NCBI RefSeq assembly: GCF_002161805.1
Contig: NZ_NFIP01000005.1
Location: 62,001 to 126,000 of the forward strand
Direction of reading: 5' to 3'
DNA from: Collinsella sp. An307
GTDB taxonomy: Bacteria > Actinomycetota > Coriobacteriia > Coriobacteriales > Coriobacteriaceae
DNA length: 64,000 nt
Positions 35,846 to 43,685 of this stretch are shown here, piece after piece. The notes beneath the pieces were generated by a model. That model saw only the letters and a list, made by a program, of their open reading frames with translations, was not told the origin of the DNA and ran no database searches. The translations under genes were made by a program, and so were the position numbers. Every line of letters starts with the position of its first letter. Within the stretch, counting starts at the first letter, position 1.

Positions 35846-36547
35846 TTACCACTCGATATCCGCGATAGGGGTGGGGTGCTCGTTCAAGGTCATCTCGGTC
35901 ACCTTGCCGCTCTTGAAGCGGATGAGGCGGTCTGCCATGGGGGCGAGCGCCGAGTTGTGCGTGATGATGATGACCGTGATGCCGTCGCGTCGGCAGGTGT
36001 CTTGCAAAAGCTGCAGGATCTGCTTGCCGGTCACGTAGTCGAGGGCTCCCGTGGGCTCGTCGCAGAGCAGGAGCTTGGGGTTTTTGGCGATGGCGCGCGC
36101 GATGGAGACGCGCTGCTGCTCACCGCCGGAGAGCTGAGCGGGGAAGTTGCCCATGCGCGCCCCAAGGCCCACTTTGGCAAGGGTCTCGGCGGCGTCGAGG
36201 GCGCCCGGGCAGATCTGGCTCGCGAGCTCGACGTTCTCGAGCGCCGTCAGGTTGGGGACGAGGTTGTAGAACTGAAAGACAAAGCCCACATCGGTACGTC
36301 GGTATTCGACGAGTTCGGCCTCCGAGGCACTCGATATGTCGCGCCCGTCCACCGTGACAGTGCCGGAGGTAAGCGTGTCCATGCCACCCAGGATGTTGAG
36401 CGCTGTGGTCTTGCCGGCGCCCGATGCGCCAAGGATTACGGCGAGCTCGCCCCGCTCGACGGTAAAGCTCGCGCGATCAAGCGCGTGGATGAGGGTCTCG
36501 CCTGAACCGTAGGCTTTGATTACGTCTTTGAACTCGATATATGCCAT
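35846..36547 (-). CDS. ABC transporter ATP-binding protein (LolD/MacB-like)
   Basis: 233 residues. Walker A '[12 protein letters not shown]', Q-loop '[19 protein letters not shown]', signature '[15 protein letters not shown]', Walker B '[12 protein letters not shown]', H-loop 'IIITHN'. All features are of the LolD/MacB/FtsE class that couples to FtsX permeases. The stop is 3 nt before the start of the giant permease, so the two are translationally coupled. Divergent from a TetR-type regulator, its likely repressor. Confidence 0.93.
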   Translation of the reverse strand: MAYIEFKDVIKAYGSGETLIHALDRASFTVERGELAVILGASGAGKTTALNILGGMDTLTSGTVTVDGRDISSASEAELVEYRRTDVGFVFQFYNLVPNLTALENVELASQICPGALDAAETLAKVGLGARMGNFPAQLSGGEQQRVSIARAIAKNPKLLLCDEPTGALDYVTGKQILQLLQDTCRRDGITVIIITHNSALAPMADRLIRFKSGKVTEMTLNEHPTPIADIEW

Positions 36548-36592
36548 AGCGCGTGACCTCGCTGGGTTATGCAGAATACGGAATGCCGATTA

Positions 36593-36676
36593 CTCGACAT
36601 CGTGTTGTCTACCCAGTATAGTGGGGCGCAAGGCGGGCTTTGACGTGCACTCGACACCGCCGCGGCAATTGTCGAG
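36593..36676. promoter_or_regulatory. Candidate TetR operator and promoter region
   Basis: CTCGACA at 36593-36599 and again at 36650-36656, the latter paired with TGTCGAG at 36670-36676. TCGACA, 17 bases and TATAGT (ending near 36622) make a promoter candidate for the tetR-type gene. Position between the divergent regulator and ABC operon fits autoregulated repression (inference). Confidence 0.4.
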
Positions 36677-36740
36677 CGATGGTGACAAAGGGGCGGGGCG
36701 TTCGGCCGCTCCCTCTTTGTCCGGGTTGGAGGGAGTGCCG

Positions 36741-37334
36741 ATGGCATCCAAGCAACCGCAGGTGACCGAGCAGACGCGTGCGAACCTCACGCAGGCGTTT
36801 TGGAGCCTGTACCTCGAGAAGCCTATAGAAAAGATCACGGTGCGCGAGATAACCGACCGCGCCGGGTACAACCGCGCCACGTTCTACCTGTACTATCGCG
36901 ATGTGTACGACCTCTTCGACCAGCTCGAGGAGGGCGTGCTCTCGCAGGTGCGCGCGCTGGTGGACCGGCGTCTGCTTGCGGGCGATACGCTCGACTTCTC
37001 CCAGCATATGGGGCTCATCATCGGTCTTGCGCAGCGCTTTGACGGCTTTATGCCGCGCCTTATGGCCGGTGACCCTTCGTTTGGCGATAGGCTGAAAGAC
37101 ATCATCGCGCCTCTGCTCGATCGCTTTATTCTGCCCGACGAAGGCATGACGGACGAGGAACGCGCTATCATGCGGGAGTTTTATCTCTCGGGTCTTCTCG
37201 CCGCGGTCAACACCTGGATGGCGCGGGAGGACCGCATGCCCATCGACCGGCTCCTCGAGCTCATCGTGGCAGCCGTGGCACCAGGTACTGTCGCGATGAC
37301 CTCCGCCGCTGCCGAGAGCGATATCGAAGGCTAA
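36741..37334 (+). CDS. TetR/AcrR family regulator
   Basis: 197 residues from the ATG at 36741 (TTGGAGGGAG upstream). N-terminal helix-turn-helix 'LYLEKPIEKITVREITDRAGYNRATFYLYYRDVYDLFDQLE'-like, about residues 20-60, a canonical TetR signature, followed by an all-helical ligand-binding domain typical of the TetR_C_33-like group. Divergent from the ATPase/FtsX operon with about 190 nt between, which holds CTCGACA/TGTCGAG repeats. Likely represses that operon; inducer unknown. Confidence 0.9.
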   Translation: MASKQPQVTEQTRANLTQAFWSLYLEKPIEKITVREITDRAGYNRATFYLYYRDVYDLFDQLEEGVLSQVRALVDRRLLAGDTLDFSQHMGLIIGLAQRFDGFMPRLMAGDPSFGDRLKDIIAPLLDRFILPDEGMTDEERAIMREFYLSGLLAAVNTWMAREDRMPIDRLLELIVAAVAPGTVAMTSAAAESDIEG

Positions 37335-37350
37335 GGCACTTCGCCAAGGC

Positions 37351-37722
37351 CTAGCGCATCTGCGCCTCTACCTTGAGCATCTCGTCGTAGTTTTCGATTT
37401 TGTGGTTGAGGCGGTCGAGGCCGGCCTGCATCTCGGCTATGCGTGCCGCGGCAATGTCGCGCTGCTCCTCGAGGATGGCCTTGCGCGCAGCGATGGTCTC
37501 GTCTCCTTGGTCAAGCAGGTGCATGTATTCCTGAAGCGCCTCGATGGACACGTTTGCCCCGCGCATGCACTTGACGAACTCGATGCGGTTGCAATCCGCC
37601 TCGGAGTAATTGCGGACGCCGCTCGCCGTGCGCGCGATAGGACCCAAAAGCCCCATGCGCTCGTAATACCTGAGGGTATCCGGGCTGATGGCGAACTTCT
37701 GGGCAACTTCGGCGATGCGCAT
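37351..37722 (-). CDS. MerR family regulator
   Basis: 123 residues. 'MRIAEVAQKFAISPDTLRYYERMGLLGPIARTASGVRNYSEADCNRIEFVKCMR' is the winged MerR domain, followed by a dimerisation coiled coil ('LLDQGDETIAARKAILEEQRDIAAARIAEMQAGL'-like). No conserved metal-binding Cys at the C-terminus, so an aldehyde- or stress-type MerR is more likely than a metal sensor. ATG at 37722 follows GGAAAGGAACG. It is convergent with the TetR-type gene, and no target gene is divergent from it; the next gene upstream on its strand is phosphofructokinase behind a terminator. Confidence 0.88.
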   Translation of the reverse strand: MRIAEVAQKFAISPDTLRYYERMGLLGPIARTASGVRNYSEADCNRIEFVKCMRGANVSIEALQEYMHLLDQGDETIAARKAILEEQRDIAAARIAEMQAGLDRLNHKIENYDEMLKVEAQMR

Positions 37723-37822
37723 GACGACGTTCCTTTCCACGCTGCCAGACCTCATTTATAGCGCTTGAAGCAAACTCTATGTCAAGGTGCGAAATGAAAT
37801 AGAAAGAACGGTCGGCGTTACC

Positions 37823-37858
37823 AAAAACGGCGCCCGAGCTCTTTGTGCCCGGGCGCCG
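37823..37858 (-). terminator. Terminator of the phosphofructokinase gene
   Basis: CGGCGCCCGgGC-acaaag-aGCtCGGGCGCCG stem followed by TTTTT on the minus strand, 18 nt after the stop codon. Confidence 0.85.
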
Positions 37859-37875
37859 CTGCGTTGCAAGGGGCG

Positions 37876-38955
37876 TTACTCGTCGCCGAAGCTGATGCCG
37901 AGTGCCTTGGCCTCGCGCACCAGGTCGCTCTTGGGGTCGACGTACTTGAGCTTTCCGGCGACCTCTTTGAGCGGCACGCGGCACATCTTGCCTTCTACCT
38001 GGGCGACCATAAAGCCAAACTCGCCGTCGAGGCAGCCGAGCGCGCCCTCGACGCCGCACTGGGTGGCAAAGACGCGGTCCTGCGCGTCGGGCGCGCCGCC
38101 GCGCTGGGTGTGACCGGGGATGGCGACGCGGGTCTCGCGACCGGTCTTCTCCTCAATCTCCTTTGCGATGTCGTAGACAATCGACGGGCTCGTGCGCTCG
38201 GCGACCTTCTTCTTGTACTCCTTCTTGGAGAGCTTGGCGTCCTTCTTGGAGATGGCGCCCTCGGCCACCGCGATGATGGTGAAGCGGCTGCCGGTCTGCA
38301 TGCGCTTCTCGATGGTGGCAATGACGTTTTTCATGTCATAGGGGATCTCGGGGATGAGGATGACGTCCGCACCGCCGGCGACGCCCGCATAGAGCGGGAT
38401 CCAGCCAACCTTGTGGCCCATGATCTCGATCACAAAGACGCGGCCGTGGCTGGAGGCGGTGGTGTGGATGTCGTCGATGCATTTGGTGGCGACCTCAACG
38501 GCGCTGGTGAAACCAAAGGTCATGTCGGTTCCCCAAGTGTCGTTGTCGATGGTCTTGGGCAGCGCGATAACGTTCAGGCCCTCTTCAGACAGGCGGTTGG
38601 CGGTCTTGGTGGAGCCGTTGCCGCCGAGCATGAAGAGGCAGTCGAGCTCAAGCGTCTTGTAGGTCTTGATCATGGCGGGGACCTTCTCCACGCCGTCGGC
38701 CTCAGGCGTGTCGAGGCGCTTGAAGGGCGTGCGGCTCGTGCCCAGGATGGTGCCGCCACGCGTGAGGATGCCGCTGAAGTCGCGCGCCGTCATGCGACGG
38801 TAGCGCCCGTAGATAAGGCCCTGGTAGCCGTTCTCAAAGCCGTAGATCTCCACCGGCTCAGGGCTTTTGTTGATGAGGGTCTTGACGATGCCGCGCATGG
38901 TGGCGTTGAGCGCCTGGCAGTCGCCGCCGCTCGTGAGCAGGCCGATTCTGAGCAT
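37876..38955 (-). CDS. pfkA: 6-phosphofructokinase
   Basis: 359 residues. 'IGLLTSGGDCQALNATMRGIV' is the ATP/PPi site; the substrate loop is 'LPKTIDNDTWGTD' with the catalytic Asp; 'IEIMGHKVGWIPLYAG', 'EGAISKKD' and 'GHTQRGGAPDAQDR' are conserved. The nucleotide loop reads 'LGGNGSTKTANRL' where the E. coli ATP enzyme has GGDGS and PPi enzymes GGDD. It therefore belongs to the longer group of anaerobe enzymes whose phosphoryl donor cannot be told from sequence alone. ATG at 38955 follows AAAAGGAG. Commits fructose 6-phosphate to glycolysis. Confidence 0.92.
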   Translation of the reverse strand: MLRIGLLTSGGDCQALNATMRGIVKTLINKSPEPVEIYGFENGYQGLIYGRYRRMTARDFSGILTRGGTILGTSRTPFKRLDTPEADGVEKVPAMIKTYKTLELDCLFMLGGNGSTKTANRLSEEGLNVIALPKTIDNDTWGTDMTFGFTSAVEVATKCIDDIHTTASSHGRVFVIEIMGHKVGWIPLYAGVAGGADVILIPEIPYDMKNVIATIEKRMQTGSRFTIIAVAEGAISKKDAKLSKKEYKKKVAERTSPSIVYDIAKEIEEKTGRETRVAIPGHTQRGGAPDAQDRVFATQCGVEGALGCLDGEFGFMVAQVEGKMCRVPLKEVAGKLKYVDPKSDLVREAKALGISFGDE

Positions 38956-39154
38956 GTGCACTCCTTTTGACGAGAGAGGCCGAACACCGGAATTATAGTC
39001 CCGCCCTATGCGACTCAAAAGGCGGCAACGCCATTTGTTACCTAAGGTGCTGGCGATGGGGCATGTTTTGTATCTTCTCACGCGTACGGAGTGTGCGATA
39101 CTGACGAGGATTGAGATCTCGACTCAACGTGAGCCACACACAAGGAGGCATTGG

Positions 39155-39895
39155 ATGGACATCATTCCCGTGAACCGCGCTGGGGGCCGCGCCGCAAACG
39201 AGCTGCGCCCCGTGACGCTCACCCGCGAAGTGCTCAAGAACGCCCTCGGGTCGTGTTTGGTCACGTTCGGCGACACCAAGGTGCTCTGCGCCGCCACCAT
39301 CGAGGAGGGCGTGCCCGCTTGGCGCCGTGCCAGCCATCAGGGTTGGGTCACTGCCGAGTACGCCATGCTTCCCGCCTCGACCAACCGCCGCACCTCGCGC
39401 GAGCGCAGCCAGCGTAAAGGGCGGAGCATGGAGATCGAGCGCCTCATCGGCAGGTCGCTCCGTACGGTGGTGAACATGCGGGCGCTCGGCGAGTTCACCG
39501 TCACGGTCGACTGCGACGTCATCCAGGCAGACGGCGGTACGCGCACGGCGAGCATCACGGGCGCTTGGGTGGCGCTCCACGATGCACTCATGACGTGGGT
39601 GGACGCGGGCAAGATCGCGCGCCTGCCGCTTACCGGCCAGGTTGCCGCGGTCTCGATGGGCGTGGTCGACGGGGCGGAGCTTCTCGACCTCGATTACCGC
39701 GAGGACAGCCATGCCGAGGTGGATATGAACCTGGTGGCGACCGACACGGGCGAAATCATCGAGGTCCAGGGCACCGGCGAGCAGATGCCGTTTACGCGCG
39801 AGCGCCTCGGTCGCCTGCTCGATCTGGGCGATGCGGGCATTGCCAAGCTCATCGCCCTGCAAAATGAGGTAACGGCGTTTCGCGACGAGGAGTAA
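39155..39895 (+). CDS. rph: Ribonuclease PH
   Basis: 246 residues. '[37 protein letters not shown]' opens the fold; '[35 protein letters not shown]' is the signature, '[19 protein letters not shown]' the phosphate site. Phosphate-dependent 3' trimming of tRNA precursors and structured RNAs. ATG at 39155 follows AAGGAGG. First of the tight operon rph-rdgB-dtd, with only 2 nt to the next gene, a pairing common in many bacteria. Confidence 0.96.
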   Translation: MDIIPVNRAGGRAANELRPVTLTREVLKNALGSCLVTFGDTKVLCAATIEEGVPAWRRASHQGWVTAEYAMLPASTNRRTSRERSQRKGRSMEIERLIGRSLRTVVNMRALGEFTVTVDCDVIQADGGTRTASITGAWVALHDALMTWVDAGKIARLPLTGQVAAVSMGVVDGAELLDLDYREDSHAEVDMNLVATDTGEIIEVQGTGEQMPFTRERLGRLLDLGDAGIAKLIALQNEVTAFRDEE

Positions 39896-39897
39896 GC

Positions 39898-40527
39898 ATG
39901 GCTCTCGAGAAGATTGACATTCAAACGCTCGACCCCGCGGCAACGATTGTGGTGGCTACGGGCAACGCCCATAAGCTTGTGGAGATCGAGGCCATTTTGG
40001 GTGCCGCGATGCCCGGCGTGCGCTTTGTGTCCATAAAGCAGTTGGGCGATTTTGAGGATCCCGAGGAAACGGGTGCGACCTTTGCCGAGAACGCGCTCAT
40101 CAAGGCGCGTGCGGCCGTTGCCGAGACCGGCTTTGCGGCGGTTGCCGACGATTCCGGCCTAGTGGTGGACGCCCTTAACGGCGAGCCGGGCGTGTACTCG
40201 GCGCGCTATGCCGGCGTGCACGGTGACGATGCGGCAAACAACGCCAAGCTCCTGGGCAACATGGCAGACGTTCCCGCGCCGGAGCGCACCGCCCGCTTTA
40301 TGAGCGTGGTGGCGCTCGTGCGCCCGGACGGGACCGCACTCACGGGCACCGGTGCCTGCGAGGGTGCGATTGGGTTTGAGGGACGCGGCAGTAACGGCTT
40401 TGGCTATGACCCGCTGTTCTTGCCCCAAGACACCCCGGGCAAAACCATGGCCGAGCTCACGCCCGAGGAAAAGAACGCCATCAGCCATCGCTACCATGCG
40501 CTGGTCGATCTCTCGGCAAAGCTCTAG
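39898..40527 (+). CDS. rdgB: XTP/dITP diphosphatase (RdgB/HAM1)
   Basis: 209 residues. 'IVVATGNAHKLVEIEAIL', 'ETGATFAENALIKARAAV', 'VADDSGLVVDALNGEPGVYSARYAG' and 'GSNGFGYDPLFLP' are the family blocks; the acidic residues bind Mg. Removes ITP, dITP and XTP from the nucleotide pool to stop misincorporation. Starts 2 nt after rph and ends 9 nt before dtd. An N-terminal extension of about 14 residues precedes the fold. Confidence 0.96.
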   Translation: MALEKIDIQTLDPAATIVVATGNAHKLVEIEAILGAAMPGVRFVSIKQLGDFEDPEETGATFAENALIKARAAVAETGFAAVADDSGLVVDALNGEPGVYSARYAGVHGDDAANNAKLLGNMADVPAPERTARFMSVVALVRPDGTALTGTGACEGAIGFEGRGSNGFGYDPLFLPQDTPGKTMAELTPEEKNAISHRYHALVDLSAKL

Positions 40528-40536
40528 GGGCACCCT

Positions 40537-40983
40537 ATGCGCGCGGTGATTCAACGGGTCCTTCAAGCGAGCGTGACAGTGGGGGAGGATGTGGTCGGCG
40601 CCATTGGCCAGGGCTACCTGATCTTGCTTGGCGTGGGCGCTGACGATGCCGAGACGGAGGCGGAGCGTCTTTGGGCAAAGATCCGCGACCTGCGCATCTG
40701 CGAGGACGAGGCCGGCAAGACCAACCTCTCACTTGTGCAGACGGAAGGTGAGGTGCTCGTGGTCTCGCAGTTCACGCTCTATGCCGACTGTCGCCGCGGC
40801 CGCCGGCCCTCGTTTACCGCCGCGGGCGACCCAGCGCAAGCGCGGGAGCTCTACGAGTATTTCGCCGGTTTGGTCCGTCGTGACCTCGGTCGCGTGGAGA
40901 CGGGTTCCTTTGGCGCCCATATGCAGGTCTCGCTTGTAAACGACGGTCCGTTCACTATCGTGCTCGACACTGCGGACCTCTAG
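40537..40983 (+). CDS. dtd: D-aminoacyl-tRNA deacylase
   Basis: 148 residues, normal length. '[15 protein letters not shown]' start, catalytic '[17 protein letters not shown]' and the Gly-cisPro motif 'NDGPFTI' at the end are all intact. Homodimer that hydrolyses D-amino acids (and glycine from tRNA-Ala) off mischarged tRNA. Third gene of the rph operon. Confidence 0.96.
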   Translation: MRAVIQRVLQASVTVGEDVVGAIGQGYLILLGVGADDAETEAERLWAKIRDLRICEDEAGKTNLSLVQTEGEVLVVSQFTLYADCRRGRRPSFTAAGDPAQARELYEYFAGLVRRDLGRVETGSFGAHMQVSLVNDGPFTIVLDTADL

Positions 40984-41170
40984 GCGCAGCACTCGTTTTT
41001 TGTGGAGCAGCTTGGTCGAACCGGCGCCGTCCTCCACCGATTCGCCACCATATACCGAGGCAGGCGTGCATATTTGCCGCCAGCCTGCTATAATGCCGGC
41101 GTTTGTCTATCTTGGGGGCACTCTGCCCATTTGCATGATCGCCCCCTTGCAGCCTGCAGGAGGCTCACTA

Positions 41171-41467
41171 ATGGAAGAGATGCCGGTAAATCACGTTGAT
41201 GAGATCAAGGACAAGCTCGCCGATATGGTGGGCGAGCGCGTGCGTGTGAAGGCCAACATGGGCCGCACCCGCGTGGTCGAGCGCATGGGCACCATCAAGA
41301 CGGTGCACCCCTCGGTCTTTGTGGTCGAGTCCACGGAGCGTCGCGGCCGCACTTCGCGCCAGTCCTATCAGTATGTCGATGTTCTCACCGGAACGGTCGA
41401 GATCTTTGACCCCGAGAGCGGCGAGTATGTGTTCACGCCGCTGGGCAACCAGCTCGAGGAGCACTAG
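41171..41467 (+). CDS. veg: Veg family protein
   Basis: 98 residues. 'IKDKLADMVGERVRVKANMGRTRVVERMGTIKTVHPSVFVVE...RTSRQSYQYVDVLTGTVEI' matches Bacillus Veg, a small Sm-like-fold protein conserved beside ispE in Gram-positive genomes. In Bacillus it affects biofilm gene expression and spore outgrowth; the molecular role is not settled. ATG at 41171 follows CAGGAGGCTC; an in-frame ATG at 41180 is an alternative. The stop is 2 nt before ispE. Confidence 0.88.
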   Translation: MEEMPVNHVDEIKDKLADMVGERVRVKANMGRTRVVERMGTIKTVHPSVFVVESTERRGRTSRQSYQYVDVLTGTVEIFDPESGEYVFTPLGNQLEEH

Positions 41468-41469
41468 CC

Positions 41470-42369
41470 ATGGCGCGCAAACCCGGTAAGTTCATCCTTA
41501 TCTCGGCTCCCGCCAAGATCAATCTGTACCTGGGAGTTCACGCCGAGAAGGACGAGAGGGGCTATCACCGCGTTGACTCGGTGATGACCACGATCGACCT
41601 TGCCGACGTGGTTGCGCTGGCTCCCGCGGACGAGCTCTCTGTCCACACGGTCCCCGCGGCCGATTACCCCATGGACCAGAACTCCGCCTACCGTGCCGCC
41701 CGTGCCATGGGCGAGGCGTTTGGCCGCGAGCCCAACTTTGCGATTCTGATCGATAAGCACATCCCCCAGCAGGCCGGCCTCGGCGGTCCTTCGACCGATG
41801 CGGCGGCAACCATTTTAGGCATCGCCTCGTATTGGGGCATTGATGCTCGCGACCCGCGCATCGACGAGGTCGCACGCAGCGTTGGGGCGGACGTGCCGTT
41901 TTTCCTGTACGGCCCGCCGGCGTTCTGCGACGGTGCGGGTGATACGGTGCGTGAGATCTTCCGCCCGCTCACGGGTACGGCGGTGGCGCTCGTGCGTCCG
42001 CAGGGCCCCGGCGTCTCCACGGCTGAGGCCTATCGTCGCTTTGACGAGAACCCCGCCGAGCTGCCGCCCCTCGAGCCCTTGCTCGACGCGATGCGCAAGC
42101 ACGACGAGACCGAGATCTTCGACCACGTGGCAAACAACCTCGCGCCGGCTGCCTGCGAGCTCCATCCTAAGATGGCAGAGGCCCTCGCATGGATTCGCGA
42201 GCAGCGTGACGTTCGCGCCGCTAACGTCGCCGGTTCCGGGTCGACCGTCTTTGCCGTCTGCAACACGCAGATGGCTGCCGAGGCCATCGCGCTTGCCGCC
42301 CGCGACCGCGGTTGGTGGGGAGAGGTTGCCCAGATGGAGAAGTCCGGCCCCTACATTTCGGTCGGCTAA
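41470..42369 (+). CDS. ispE: 4-diphosphocytidyl-2-C-methyl-D-erythritol kinase
   Basis: 299 residues, GHMP kinase. 'ISAPAKINLYLGVHAEKDERGYHRVDSVMTTIDL' is the IspE opening; the ATP loop reads 'QQAGLGGPSTDAAATILGI', with Pro-Ser-Thr where GLGGGSSDAA is usual; 'VAGSGSTVFAVC' is the final motif. Fourth step of the MEP isoprenoid pathway; ispD and ispF lie at 59827-61096. Cotranscribed with veg (2-nt gap). Confidence 0.94.
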   Translation: MARKPGKFILISAPAKINLYLGVHAEKDERGYHRVDSVMTTIDLADVVALAPADELSVHTVPAADYPMDQNSAYRAARAMGEAFGREPNFAILIDKHIPQQAGLGGPSTDAAATILGIASYWGIDARDPRIDEVARSVGADVPFFLYGPPAFCDGAGDTVREIFRPLTGTAVALVRPQGPGVSTAEAYRRFDENPAELPPLEPLLDAMRKHDETEIFDHVANNLAPAACELHPKMAEALAWIREQRDVRAANVAGSGSTVFAVCNTQMAAEAIALAARDRGWWGEVAQMEKSGPYISVG

Positions 42370-42492
42370 CGCCAGGCGGCTGGCGCCGGCCGCCCTTGCG
42401 CGCATGCACATGCGGCGCGTTCGTGCGAGCTTCACATTCGCATTTTCGCTCTAGCATTGTGCACGAGCTTTGTGCTATCATGTCCTCCGCTT

Positions 42493-42569
42493 CGGGTTGT
42501 GGCTCAGTTTGGTAGAGCACCGCGTTCGGGACGCGGGGGTCGCTGGTTCAAATCCAGTCAACCCGACCA
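42493..42569 (+). tRNA. tRNA-Pro (CGG)
   Basis: 77 nt including encoded CCA. Acceptor CGGGTTG/CAACCCG, D arm GCTC/GAGC, anticodon stem CCGCG/CGCGG with loop TTCGGGA (anticodon CGG), T arm GCTGG-TTCAAAT-CCAGT (G-T wobble), discriminator A. Every arm pairs. It stands alone between ispE and tatA, followed by a hairpin. Confidence 0.96.
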
Positions 42570-42580
42570 TCGCATGTTAT

Positions 42581-42614
42581 GAGGGCCTGCCGTTTGGCGG
42601 GCCCTCTGCGTTTT
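42581..42614 (+). terminator. Terminator after tRNA-Pro
   Basis: GAGGGCCtGCC-gttt-GGCgGGCCCTC with TGCGTTTT behind, starting 11 nt after the tRNA 3' end. Confidence 0.65.
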
Positions 42615-42742
42615 AGCCCTCGTAGCAGAGCATGTGGCAGACGCGTTACCATGCAACGTGTAAATTGTGGCGAGGTTGTTCCGCTCGCCCCGGCGCGGTA
42701 TACTCTTGCGAGTTGTTTCGACGAATCTGTGGGAGGAAAACA

Positions 42743-43006
42743 ATGGGTTTTCTGCCAAAGGGTACTGAGTGGATCATCATTCTGGTCATTGTTCTGGTCA
42801 TCTTCGGGCCCAAGAACCTTCCGAAGCTCGGCGCTTCGCTCGGCAAGACCGTCAAGAACCTGCGTGAGGGCATGCAGGGTGAGGACGAGCCCGTCTCCGA
42901 TGAGGCCGAGGCTCCCGTCGAGGATGAGAACGACGCCAAGATCCGCGAGCTTGAGGCTCAGCTCGCCGATGCCAAGAAGAAGAAGGAAGAGCAGGACGCT
43001 GAGTAG
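42743..43006 (+). CDS. tatA: Twin-arginine translocase subunit TatA
   Basis: 87 residues. A single membrane helix (about 9-22, '[20 protein letters not shown]') with the FGPKKLP-type hinge, an amphipathic helix ('[16 protein letters not shown]') and a charged tail ending '[12 protein letters not shown]'. Forms the protein-conducting oligomer that exports folded twin-arginine proteins. ATG at 42743 follows GGGAGG. No tatC is adjacent, so TatC must be encoded elsewhere. Confidence 0.93.
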   Translation: MGFLPKGTEWIIILVIVLVIFGPKNLPKLGASLGKTVKNLREGMQGEDEPVSDEAEAPVEDENDAKIRELEAQLADAKKKKEEQDAE

Positions 43007-43027
43007 TCCCGCTCGTATATGAGCGTG

Positions 43028-43070
43028 CGGCGACCGGCGTGCCTGTAGGGACACCGGTCGCCTTGTTGTC
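43028..43070 (+). terminator. Probable terminator after tatA
   Basis: GGCGACCGGcGTG-cctgtaggga-CACCGGTCGCC followed by TTGTTGTC, about 20 nt after the tatA stop. Confidence 0.55.
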
Positions 43071-43122
43071 TCGGGAACACGCCCGGACGCAGCTGCCAAG
43101 ACCAAGTAGCAAGGAGCACAGC

Positions 43123-43596
43123 ATGGCGGTAAGCGACATCGTACTGACAGCCGAGGGCCGCAAGAAGCTCGTTGATGAGCTCGAGTGGCGTGAGGGCGAC
43201 TTCGCCAAGGAGATCGTCGAGCGCATCAAGACGGCGCGCGACTTTGGCGACCTTTCGGAGAACTCCGAGTACGACGATGCCAAGGAGGAGCAGGCCAAGA
43301 ACGCCGCCCGCATCGCCGAGATTCAGGCGATTCTCGCCAACGCTCAGGATGCGGAGGACGTCGACCACGTGCTCAGCGTCTCCATCGGCTGCACCGTCGA
43401 TTTGGTCGACGCCGATGGCGTGGCGATGACCGTCACCCTCGTGGGTACCACCGAGACCAACTCGCTCGAGCACAAGATCTCCAACGAGTCCCCGGTCGGC
43501 CGCGCCATCATTGGCCATGGCCAGGGTGAGACCGTTGAGGTTGTGACGCCCTCCGGCAAGAGCCGCGTCTACACCATCACCAAGATCTCGCGCTAG
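43123..43596 (+). CDS. greA: Transcription elongation factor GreA
   Basis: 157 residues. N-terminal coiled coil with the tip acidic pair ('ARDFGDLSENSEYDDAKEEQA'), then the FKBP-like C-domain ('IGCTVDLVDADGV', 'ISNESPVGRAIIGHGQGETVEV'). Enters the RNA polymerase secondary channel and stimulates cleavage of backtracked transcripts. ATG at 43123 follows AAGGAG. Ends 30 nt before a strong terminator. Confidence 0.96.
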   Translation: MAVSDIVLTAEGRKKLVDELEWREGDFAKEIVERIKTARDFGDLSENSEYDDAKEEQAKNAARIAEIQAILANAQDAEDVDHVLSVSIGCTVDLVDADGVAMTVTLVGTTETNSLEHKISNESPVGRAIIGHGQGETVEVVTPSGKSRVYTITKISR

Positions 43597-43625
43597 ACCG
43601 CGGTCCGGCGCATCGAGTAAGGCAT

Positions 43626-43659
43626 GCTCCCCGGGACCGCACGCCCGGGGAGCTTTTTT
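43626..43659 (+). terminator. Terminator between greA and lysS
   Basis: GCTCCCCGGG-accgcacg-CCCGGGGAGC followed by six T. Separates greA from the lysS transcript, which starts within the next 30 nt or reads through. Confidence 0.9.
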
Positions 43660-43685
43660 ATGAGTAGAGCTTGAGGAGCATTTCC

